DNA of 7,227 nucleotides, taken from Bacteroidales bacterium (GTDB lineage: Bacteria > Bacteroidota > Bacteroidia > Bacteroidales > Muribaculaceae). Positions 1-5,595 of this stretch are shown piece after piece. The stretch's first letter is position 1; every line of letters starts with the position of its first letter. Position numbers and translations under genes: made by a program. Location of the stretch: assembly GCA_900755985.1 (NCBI GenBank), contig CAAEIL010000226.1, positions 1 through 7,227 on the forward strand, written 5' to 3'. The notes beneath the pieces are model-generated. The model did not search any database. It was not told where the DNA came from and was given only the letters and a program-made list of their open reading frames with translations.

Positions 1-18
1 CAGGGATAGGACCCGGTT

Positions 19-80
19 AGTCAACCATTCTCAGACAAAGAGTCAACCCTACTAAGTAAAACCACCAAACCGAGTCAACC
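19..80. repeat. Three direct copies of AGTCAACC upstream of nnr
   Basis: AGTCAACC occurs at 19-26, 41-48 and 73-80. The last two copies are extended to GAGTCAACC. Start-to-start spacings are 22 and 32 bases, close to two and three DNA helical turns, so all three would face the same side of the helix. That arrangement suits a transcription-factor site. They lie 54-138 bases upstream of the nnr -7 box. No regulator is recognisable from this motif, and chance recurrence in a short stretch is possible. Confidence 0.35.
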
Positions 81-132
81 TATTTCAGGAACGGACACAC
101 TGATGCGTTTGCCCTGAAAGGGTGGGGCGGAG

Positions 133-164
133 GTTGGCCGATTGAGGCAATTTTTGTAACTTTG
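133..164 (+). promoter_or_regulatory. Bacteroidota-type promoter for nnr
   Basis: TAACTTTG at 157-164 is an exact match to the Bacteroidota -7 consensus TAnnTTTG. A GTTG at 133-136 sits 20 bases upstream, where the -33 TTTG-like element is expected. Transcription would begin a few bases after 164, leaving a leader of roughly 80-90 bases before the nnr ATG at 254. The match is to a short consensus, so it is a good candidate and not proof. Confidence 0.55.
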
Positions 165-253
165 CCCTGTCGGACGTGCTTATGATACGGACATAAATTA
201 ATATACTTTGTGTCTCGGAGCTCTCCGCCATCCACTTTACATAATCTTTGGTC

Positions 254-1786
254 ATGAAGATATTCTCTAACAACGAAATAAAACAAATCGAGCAGTTTAC
301 CATCGAACAGGAAGGCATAAGCTCGACCGAACTAATAGAACGCGCCGCCGAAGGTATCGCTTCGGAGGTCTTTGAGCGCTGGCGCCCTGATGTCCGTCTG
401 CTGGTTTTCGCCGGATGGGGCAACAATGGAGCGGATGCCCTTGAAGCAGCACGTCTGCTTGCCGACAAGGGTTTCTCGCCCGAAGTTTACCTTTTCAATA
501 TAGGCGGTAACCGTCTTACGCACGAATGTGCCATTATGCGTGAACGTCTGCTTAAATCGGGCGGCGATATCTCATTCCTCGAAATCACCGGCAAAGAGCG
601 CTTCGAATGGCCCGAACCTGACGCCTCCGATCTGATAATTGACGGAATCTTCGGCAGCGGCCTCGACCGGCCTCTACCTATTTCGCTCCAGATGCTTGTC
701 CATAACATCAATGACTCGGGCGCTACTGTCGTTTCGATTGATATTCCCACAGGACTCTTCGGCGAATGGAACGACGGCACACCGCGCACCAACATGGTGC
801 ATGCCTCGCTGACACTTGCTATCGGTTTCCCTCATCTGGCCTTCTTTATTGCTGACAATGCCGAGGTAGTAGGGCGATGGAAAGTAATTGACATAGGCCT
901 TAACAAACAGGCCATAAAGAACGCCCCGCTCAATTATTTTCTTGTCAACGAAAACGACACATTGCGTTTTCTTGCGCCTCGTAACGAGTTTGCTTCGAAG
1001 GTCGATTTCGGTCACGCCTTGATAGCCGCCGGAAGTTATGGCATGGTTGGCGCCTCGGTCCTTGCTGCCAAAGGATGTTTGCGTGCCGGAGCAGGCAAGG
1101 TGACGGTTCATGGCCCGGGATGTGCATTTCAGACGCTTCAGTCGACTGTTGTATCGGCCATGTTCGATGCCGACCACGGAAAGCAGCACATCACTGATAT
1201 TCCCACCGACCAGTGCTATACGGCCATCGCCGTAGGCCCCGGCTTGGGGAAACATGAGGAAACTGTAACGGCTCTCGAAAAGTTTCTCAAGACAATGGAA
1301 GCCCAATCGCGTCCTGTTATTATCGATGCGGACGCATTAAATATTATCGCCGACAACAAGACGATACTCGGCTATCTCCCTCTGTTGTCGGTCCTTACCC
1401 CTCACCCCGGCGAGTTCGACCGCATATTCGGCGAACAACCCTCGCATGAAGCTCGTCTGCAAAAAGCCATTGAAGCCGCACATTATCATCAGGTAATAAT
1501 TGTCCTCAAAGGCCGTTATACAGCTATAGTCCGTCCCGACGGCAAAGTCTTCTTCAATGCTTCTGGCACTCCGGCAATGGCTACAGGAGGCAGCGGCGAC
1601 GTCCTCACCGGTGTTATAGCCGGCTTCATGGCATCGGGACTCAAACCCGAAATTGCCTCTTTTGTCGGTGCCTTTGTACATGGTGTCGCCGGCGAACTTG
1701 CCTGCGAAGACAATAGTGATATAGGGACCACCGCCGAAGATATAGCCGATAACATAGGACGGGCAATAAACCGAATTGCACGCTGA
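254..1786 (+). CDS. nnr: Bifunctional NAD(P)H-hydrate epimerase / ADP-dependent NAD(P)H-hydrate dehydratase
   Basis: This 510-residue cytosolic metabolite-repair enzyme restores NADH and NADPH from their damaged hydrates: the N-terminal YjeF-type domain (about 1-215) epimerises R-NAD(P)HX to the S form, and the C-terminal ribokinase-like domain (about 230-505) dehydrates S-NAD(P)HX using ADP. Visible motifs are the nucleotide loop GWGNNGADAL (54-63), DGIFGSG and SIDIPTG in the epimerase half, then DFGHALIAAGSYG (251-263), GPGLGK (328-333), DADALN (358-363), TPHPGEF (382-388) and GSGDVLTG with the probable catalytic Asp449. Length fits the fused two-domain family. The start is ATG 254; TTG 248 in the same frame adds only two residues and is less likely. 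The epimerase loop reads GNNGAD where GNNGGD is usual, a mild departure. It is followed after 19 bases by the next gene and probably leads that operon. Function is confident from the motifs. Confidence 0.95.
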   Translation: MKIFSNNEIKQIEQFTIEQEGISSTELIERAAEGIASEVFERWRPDVRLLVFAGWGNNGADALEAARLLADKGFSPEVYLFNIGGNRLTHECAIMRERLLKSGGDISFLEITGKERFEWPEPDASDLIIDGIFGSGLDRPLPISLQMLVHNINDSGATVVSIDIPTGLFGEWNDGTPRTNMVHASLTLAIGFPHLAFFIADNAEVVGRWKVIDIGLNKQAIKNAPLNYFLVNENDTLRFLAPRNEFASKVDFGHALIAAGSYGMVGASVLAAKGCLRAGAGKVTVHGPGCAFQTLQSTVVSAMFDADHGKQHITDIPTDQCYTAIAVGPGLGKHEETVTALEKFLKTMEAQSRPVIIDADALNIIADNKTILGYLPLLSVLTPHPGEFDRIFGEQPSHEARLQKAIEAAHYHQVIIVLKGRYTAIVRPDGKVFFNASGTPAMATGGSGDVLTGVIAGFMASGLKPEIASFVGAFVHGVAGELACEDNSDIGTTAEDIADNIGRAINRIAR

Positions 1787-1805
1787 CATAAACTATCACA
1801 ACAAT

Positions 1806-2906
1806 ATGAAAACATTTGTAAGTATCTCTATACTGGCTGTGTCGCTGACATTTGGCAATGTTGCCGTAGCTCAGACCACACAGAAACTGTCGGCTACAAA
1901 AGCCAACGACTACGGCCTGACATACTCTCTGCCCAAAACAGTTTTTGATATTACTGTTGAGGCTCGCCACCGCGTGACCCAACCGGGCGAGTTCTGCAAC
2001 TATGCCAAACGCTATCTTGATGTTAACGATGTAATCACCGAACCATCGCATGAGACCACCGTTGAGAGTGTCACCATAGTTCCGCGCGGAGTCGCAAACC
2101 CCAAAGATCCTTGGCTTGTGAAATTTAAATCCGGGTCCAATGTATCAATGCTGCTATCGGACTCAAACACTCCCTTAGGCATCAATGTCGATGAGGTAGA
2201 ACAGGCACCAAAAACGGTTTTGCCTGCAGCCAAAGCCGCAGCTCCCACGCCACTCCAGACGCCTGAAGCCAAACAGGCAGTGACACAGGAAATGTCAGCC
2301 GCATCGTCTATGTCAAAGAAAGCCCAGCTTGCAGCCGCCCGTATCTTCGAACTGCGCGAGACTCGCAACGAGCTTCTCAGTGGCTCGGCTGAAAACATGC
2401 CTCCCGACGGCAAAGCACTCGAGCTCATACTCAATAATCTCGCAGCACAGGAAGCCGCCCTGACAGCCATGTTCACCGGTACGGTCTCGGAATATACCAC
2501 CGTCAGGACATACAGTTATGAGCCTCTCCGCGAAAAGACTGAAACTACTGTCATAGCACGTCTGTCACCCACCGACGGTCTGGTCGAAGCCGACAATCTC
2601 AGCGGCGACCCCATAGAACTTGAACTCACCGACATTGTAACCGGCAAACTTCCGGTCAACGATAAAGGCGAAACTTTGCCTTTCCCTAAAGGCGGTGTTG
2701 CATACAACATTCCCGGTTCGGCAACAATTGTTGTCTCGATGAACGGTCGCAAACTTGCCTCGCTTCCTGTCGAGATTGCTCAGTTTGGCGAAGTCTACGG
2801 CATGAATCCCTCGCTGTTCACTGACAAGAAAGCCCCGACCTTCGTTGAGTTTTCACCATTGACCGGTGCCATTGTTCGTCAGGGCGAACTTGCTCCTGAA
2901 AAATAG
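1806..2906 (+). CDS. DUF4831-family exported protein of unknown function
   Basis: The predicted protein has 366 residues. Residues 1-22 form a typical signal peptide (Lys2, a hydrophobic core, then AVA before Gln23), with no lipobox cysteine, so it is probably periplasmic or surface associated. After cleavage a domain opens with ANDYGLTYSLPKTVFDITVE (about 33-52). An Ala/Pro/Gln-rich linker follows (about 140-165), then an Ala/Glu-rich helical segment containing ARIFELRETR (178-187), MPPDGKALE (198-206) and FTGT (223-226), and a beta-rich C-terminal part. From memory this order matches DUF4831, a Bacteroidota-restricted family with no assigned function. The ATG at 1806 lies 19 bases after nnr stops, so the two are almost certainly co-transcribed. 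An in-frame TTG at 1776 would overlap nnr and place ten polar residues before the signal peptide, so I reject it. Family call fairly sure; function unknown. Confidence 0.85.
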   Translation: MKTFVSISILAVSLTFGNVAVAQTTQKLSATKANDYGLTYSLPKTVFDITVEARHRVTQPGEFCNYAKRYLDVNDVITEPSHETTVESVTIVPRGVANPKDPWLVKFKSGSNVSMLLSDSNTPLGINVDEVEQAPKTVLPAAKAAAPTPLQTPEAKQAVTQEMSAASSMSKKAQLAAARIFELRETRNELLSGSAENMPPDGKALELILNNLAAQEAALTAMFTGTVSEYTTVRTYSYEPLREKTETTVIARLSPTDGLVEADNLSGDPIELELTDIVTGKLPVNDKGETLPFPKGGVAYNIPGSATIVVSMNGRKLASLPVEIAQFGEVYGMNPSLFTDKKAPTFVEFSPLTGAIVRQGELAPEK

Positions 2907-2947
2907 ACCTTTTGATAAGGAAACTTTTTCAGACTATCGTATGTTAG

Positions 2948-2977
2948 AATGGCATAAGTTCATCACAAAATGCCATT
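2948..2977 (+). promoter_or_regulatory. 8-bp hairpin just before the third gene's start
   Basis: AATGGCAT (2948-2955) and ATGCCATT (2970-2977) are perfect reverse complements separated by 14 bases. The hairpin ends five bases before the ATG at 2982 and contains the alternative ATG at 2970 in its 3' arm. It has no T-tract, so it is not an obvious terminator; it could modulate translation of the downstream gene or stabilise a processed mRNA end. Confidence 0.4.
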
Positions 2978-2981
2978 TAAT

Positions 2982-4181
2982 ATGAAAATACTGACGATAT
3001 TTACGGCCTGCCTTGCATTGTCTGCAGCACAAGTTGGGGCAAGTACGGTAAGGGCAACATCCGACCGCGACGCAGTCCAAACTCTGGCCGGCAAGTTGGT
3101 GTCATCCGGACCTGTCTGCGGTAAAGTAAAATATCAGGTTTATATTCCCACTTCGTCCGACCCGGTTGTCTATGACATAGAACTGACCGAGCGCCCCGTT
3201 TCGGGAGACAGCCTCGCCCCTTGCAGCTATCTTATAGACTGGACTTTACATCACGATGGAGATAATTCAAAAGGTTTTACCGCATACTTCGATGGCAATC
3301 ACTATCGCTACAAGGGGAACCGTCTCGACGAATATCATTTCAAGTCAGACCCCACGCCTTTTCTTATCGGCGAAGGCCGAAGCGTTCAGGATGCGGCACA
3401 GTTTGTCGACCTGCTGCCTCAGTTCATGGCAAGAAAATTTGCGGCCATTGCCAATGACAGCACTTATTGTTACAAGATTGAGAACAAAAGCGACGACAGG
3501 ATGCAAATTTCAGGCGTCCGCAGGATAAAAGGCTTTGATGCTCTCGAATACGAATACATATTCGACAAGAATACCGGCATGCCGGTGTCTTTTGACATAG
3601 TTTACAATCCATCATCTATATCCGAACAGTCGGTCTCGGCAGACTTTGACTGGAAATCATCCGAAGATACAACAGGTATCAGTGAAGCGACATTGCTGAG
3701 TCGTTACGGCGATGTCTTTGCACGATATCGTACAGACAACTTCAGTATCAACAGTCTGGTTGCCTCTCCATTGCCGACATTCACGTCACCTACGGCCACA
3801 CACGAGCGTTATAGCCATACGCGCGGCGAAGGCTTCCGGGCTCCGACACTACTTTTATTCCTTGACCCCGACCAGGGCAAACCCGGCGAAATTGTCGACC
3901 GGACACGCCGGGCGGTAGCATCGTTGCCATTTGGCGCCGATGTCATATATCTGTTTGCCGGGAGCGACAGTGATAAAGCCGAAGAATGTGTACCAAAGTT
4001 ACGTGCGGGCGAGCATTTGCTGATAAGGGCACGCAACGTGTTCCGCGATTTGGGTGTCACTTCTACTCCGACATTTGTATTTTGCTCGCCGGATGCGGCA
4101 AAAGTCACAGCCGTACAAGTGGGGGACAGCAACACACTCGGCGACATCATAACACAGAATCTGATACTTGCCTCGCATTGA
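2982..4181 (+). CDS. Exported protein with C-terminal thioredoxin-like domain lacking CXXC
   Basis: From ATG 2982 the protein has 399 residues and starts with a clear signal peptide (MKILTIFTACLALSAAQVGAS), so it should act in the periplasm. An in-frame ATG at 2970 would add four residues but lies inside a hairpin. The middle (about 35-230) is beta-rich, with YFDGNHYRYKG and YEYIFDKNTGMPVSF segments; it weakly recalls LolA-like or outer-membrane lipoprotein-sorting folds, which is inference. The C-terminal part (about 286-399) reads as a thioredoxin fold: APTLLLFLDPD, then helices, then TSTPTFVF carrying the cis-proline (Pro363). Where redox members have CXXC after DPD, this protein has QGKP (298-301), so disulfide exchange through that site is not expected. 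Cysteines elsewhere, including Cys368 just after the cis-Pro strand, are not in redox motifs. It follows the DUF4831-like gene after 75 bases. Fold call moderate; role unknown. Confidence 0.8.
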   Translation: MKILTIFTACLALSAAQVGASTVRATSDRDAVQTLAGKLVSSGPVCGKVKYQVYIPTSSDPVVYDIELTERPVSGDSLAPCSYLIDWTLHHDGDNSKGFTAYFDGNHYRYKGNRLDEYHFKSDPTPFLIGEGRSVQDAAQFVDLLPQFMARKFAAIANDSTYCYKIENKSDDRMQISGVRRIKGFDALEYEYIFDKNTGMPVSFDIVYNPSSISEQSVSADFDWKSSEDTTGISEATLLSRYGDVFARYRTDNFSINSLVASPLPTFTSPTATHERYSHTRGEGFRAPTLLLFLDPDQGKPGEIVDRTRRAVASLPFGADVIYLFAGSDSDKAEECVPKLRAGEHLLIRARNVFRDLGVTSTPTFVFCSPDAAKVTAVQVGDSNTLGDIITQNLILASH

Positions 4182-4190
4182 TACCCCTGA

Positions 4191-4213
4191 ATAGCGCTAT
4201 GTCGCATATAGCG
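4191..4213. repeat. Overlapping palindromes between gene 3 and tpx
   Basis: ATAGCGCTAT (4191-4200) is a perfect 10-base palindrome. Its second half, CGCTAT (4195-4200), can pair instead with ATAGCG (4208-4213) to form a 6-bp hairpin with a 7-base loop. No T-run follows, so a terminator is unlikely. The position, 130-150 bases before tpx, would suit an operator. I found no good TAnnTTTG promoter in this 161-base gap, so tpx may be read through from upstream or use a promoter I cannot recognise. Confidence 0.3.
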
Positions 4214-4342
4214 GGAAATATGCCTATCCAACACCTTCCTATTCTATATTATCGAACTTCTTCCCTAAGATTTAAGCGGAGTGCAAGCCGAACAATTTGT
4301 ATCACCTCTTGTTATAAAGGAAAACAACACGTAACAACAGCT

Positions 4343-4858
4343 ATGAAAACCATCTATTTTAAAGGTACACCCTGTCATACATACGGCACATTACCTGCCG
4401 TCGGCGAAAAAGCCCATTGTTTCCATCTCGTATCAAAAGACCTTACCGATGTCACTTGTCACGAATTCAAAGGGCATCGTGTGGTTCTCAACATTTTTCC
4501 AAGTCTTGATACACCGGTCTGCGCCGCTTCTGTGCGCCGTTTCAATAAAGAAGCAGCCGCATTAGACAACACATCAGTCGTCTGTGTATCTATGGACCTT
4601 CCGTTTGCCGCACAGCGCTTCTGCACGGCCGAGGGCATAGAAAACGTTGTAGTAGCTTCAGCTTTCCGTTCGCCGATGTTCGCACAGAAATACGGATTAC
4701 TGATAGTTGATGGCCCTCTTGCCGGGCTTCTGGCGCGTGCAGTCATTGTGCTTGACGAAGAATTACGTGTCATTTACACACAGATTGTCGAAGAAATAAC
4801 AAATGAGCCCGATTACGAGGCAGCCCTTTCGGTACTGAAAAACGATACAGCAAAATAA
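4343..4858 (+). CDS. tpx: Thiol peroxidase (atypical 2-Cys peroxiredoxin)
   Basis: The 171-residue protein matches Tpx over its whole length (E. coli Tpx is 168 residues). Tpx reduces hydrogen peroxide and especially alkyl hydroperoxides, with electrons from thioredoxin. The peroxidatic cysteine is Cys60 in NIFPSLDTPVCAASVR, with Pro53 and Thr57 of the active-site PxxxT/C motif, and the resolving cysteine is Cys94 in RFCTAEG; these form the intramolecular disulfide of the family. The conserved active-site arginine is Arg132 in ARAVIVLD, and the family ending ITNEPDYEAAL is present. Four further cysteines (11, 26, 39, 81) occur, more than in the E. coli enzyme. The reading frame is open upstream to 3986, but homology begins exactly at ATG 4343, so that extension is not coding. 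A strong terminator lies 53 bases downstream. It fits the redox theme of the preceding genes. Confidence 0.97.
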   Translation: MKTIYFKGTPCHTYGTLPAVGEKAHCFHLVSKDLTDVTCHEFKGHRVVLNIFPSLDTPVCAASVRRFNKEAAALDNTSVVCVSMDLPFAAQRFCTAEGIENVVVASAFRSPMFAQKYGLLIVDGPLAGLLARAVIVLDEELRVIYTQIVEEITNEPDYEAALSVLKNDTAK

Positions 4859-4911
4859 GATAACGATATTGCGGTATAAATAGAAAGAATGTCAATTTGA
4901 GCGCATTATAT

Positions 4912-4954
4912 AAGGTTTTTCAGAAAAAGTAAAATTTTTTCTGAAAAACCTTTT
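4912..4954 (+). terminator. Intrinsic terminator after tpx
   Basis: The arms 4912-4928 and 4936-4952 are perfect 17-base reverse complements (AAGGTTTTTCAGAAAAA and its complement) around a 7-base loop, and the 3' arm runs into TTTT at 4951-4954. It lies 53 bases after the tpx stop and should end transcription of the tpx block. Confidence 0.9.
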
Positions 4955-4981
4955 CATTATGAAAAAATTGTGTTTACTTTG
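4951..4981 (+). promoter_or_regulatory. Candidate promoter for a small RNA or long leader
   Basis: TTACTTTG at 4974-4981 matches the Bacteroidota -7 box TAnnTTTG except at its second base (the alternative reading TACTTTG is one base short). TTTT at 4951-4954 stands 19 bases upstream, where the -33 element is expected. It lies just beyond the tpx terminator. A start near 4985-4988 would fall almost exactly at the first base of the hairpin at 4988-5039. Confidence 0.4.
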
Positions 4982-4985
4982 CAAT

Positions 4986-5138
4986 GTCATTCAGGGATAG
5001 GTTAACGGTATTTGATTATGTGCGGCCTTTCCCGGAATGGTGATTAGTTACATCCTTTGGTTTAATTAATTTATGTAATAGTTTACAACACTTTTTATTG
5101 TTCAGCCGGTACCTGTTTTTTTACCCGGCTTGCTTTAA
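4986..5138 (+). ncRNA. Candidate structured small RNA or frc leader
   Basis: Three successive inverted repeats follow the promoter-like element. H1 pairs 4988-5001 with 5026-5039, giving 12 pairs in 14 positions with an A/G and a T/T mismatch. H2 pairs TTACAT (5048-5053) with ATGTAA (5073-5078). H3 pairs AGCCGG plus TA (5104-5111) with TA and CCGGCT (5122-5130), with one bulged C, and is followed by TGCTTTAATT, a weak terminator-like end. I cannot match it to tmRNA, 4.5S, RNase P or any Bacteroidales motif I remember. The ends are inferred. It could be a free-standing small RNA or the first part of a long frc leader. The strand is inferred from the promoter orientation. Confidence 0.4.
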
Positions 5139-5315
5139 TTCCAATGCACATTTTATCATTACCAAACTGCTAAATAAAATTCATCGGCCATTCAACAAAG
5201 GTCACACTTGATTTTATCTACCTTATTGTCGATAATTTTTTTAATACTATTTAGATTTACTGTCTGAATGCTTTAATTAACTGTTAACAAACACCTGAAT
5301 TACGTTTAGCAATCA

Positions 5316-5354
5316 CAGAGTGCGGTCCGGCATGGATCACACTCTGCTCATTTT
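5316..5354 (+). terminator. Strong hairpin in the frc upstream region: terminator or attenuator
   Basis: CAGAGTG (5316-5322) pairs with CACTCTG (5340-5346), and inside it GGTCC (5324-5328) pairs with GGATC (5334-5338) with one G-U pair. Together they make a stem of 12 pairs with a single C/A mismatch and a 5-base loop. Only a short TTTT follows, at 5351-5354. It lies 250 bases before frc. It may end an upstream RNA or, if frc is transcribed from further upstream, act as an attenuator or a 5' structure. Confidence 0.5.
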
Positions 5355-5470
5355 GGTAGGTATCATTTTTATGTGTCAAGGTTCGCGGTGAATCAGCGGC
5401 TTCTTTCTAATGATTGTTTACCAAAAGGCGCTTTGCCCTAAATTTATTTATGCAAAGAACTTTATCGTGA

Positions 5471-5499
5471 TTGCACTTGTTCTATTGACATAAGGTTTG
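5471..5499 (+). promoter_or_regulatory. Weak candidate promoter for frc-oxc
   Basis: TAAGGTTTG (5491-5499) resembles the Bacteroidota -7 box but has one extra base between TA and TTTG. TTG at 5471-5473 is 17-18 bases upstream, near the expected -33 position. A start near 5506 would give a leader of about 90 bases. The TTGACA at 5485-5490 looks like an E. coli -35 box but is probably irrelevant in this phylum. Confidence 0.3.
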
Positions 5500-5595
5500 A
5501 AAATGTACGCCCTCTTACCGGAGTAGACATTCCACCGCCTTTACAACTGATACGAAACATATAAATTAATTAACTATTTTCTAATTTTATCTGCT

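Larger units (their letters stand above)
1..253. other. Upstream non-coding region of the nnr operon
   Basis: I see no gene in this stretch on either strand. Left to right it holds three copies of an 8-base direct repeat (19-80), two copies of TTTGCCCTG (108-116 and 161-169), the candidate nnr promoter (134-164) and an A/T-rich leader with a small CGGA/TCCG inverted repeat (216-227) before the nnr start codon. The gene to the left lies outside the window, so bases 1-100 could also be its 3' untranslated region or its upstream region. Confidence 0.6.
5062..5573. repeat. Three TTAATTAA palindromes upstream of frc
   Basis: TTAATTAA occurs at 5062-5069, 5273-5280 and 5566-5573; the last two extend to the same ten bases, TTAATTAACT. 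The third lies 23 bases before the frc start codon. They may be regulator sites, but the surrounding sequence is A/T-rich, so recurrence by composition is a serious alternative. Confidence 0.25.
4859..5595. other. 737-base intergenic region between tpx and frc
   Basis: No protein gene is convincing here. In order it contains the tpx terminator (4912-4954), a promoter-like element (4951-4981), three inverted repeats that may belong to a small RNA (4988-5130), an A/T-rich stretch without recognisable content (5140-5310), a strong hairpin (5316-5346), a weak candidate frc promoter (5471-5499) and an A/T-rich translation start region. TTAATTAA occurs three times. Small ORFs at 4984-5043 and 5332-5391 are noted under findings and rejections. 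Confidence 0.7.

Noticed and set aside
19..80. AGTCAACC copies as a CRISPR or iteron array
   Set aside because: The repeats are too short and unevenly spaced for CRISPR, and there is no replication gene or origin feature nearby.
674..1306. 210-codon open frame on the minus strand inside nnr
   Set aside because: It lies wholly antisense to a confidently identified gene, its translation has no family resemblance I recognise, and it is explained by the codon composition of the opposite strand.
1776..1805. TTG start for the DUF4831-like gene, overlapping nnr
   Set aside because: It would put ten polar residues before a textbook signal peptide; ATG 1806 is the natural start.
4191..4213. Terminator between the third gene and tpx
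   Set aside because: The stem is only 6 bp and no T-run follows, so it is listed as a palindrome only.
3986..4342. In-frame extension of tpx upstream, overlapping the third gene
   Set aside because: Tpx similarity begins exactly at the ATG at 4343; the upstream translation is low-complexity nonsense overlapping the 3' end of a real gene in another frame.
4992..5001. CAGGGATAGG shared by the window start (1-10) and the RNA candidate (4992-5001)
   Set aside because: The ten-base identity does not extend on either side; a chance match is the simplest explanation.
4984..5043. 19-codon leaderless ORF MSFRDRLTVFDYVRPFPEW right after the promoter-like box
   Set aside because: The same bases form a long near-perfect hairpin, which is the stronger signal; such a short frame can occur by chance. 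It remains an alternative reading if the frame proves conserved.
5485..5490. TTGACA as an E. coli-type -35 box for frc
   Set aside because: Bacteroidota primary sigma factors use -33/-7 elements of a different sequence, and no fitting -10 box lies 17 bases downstream.
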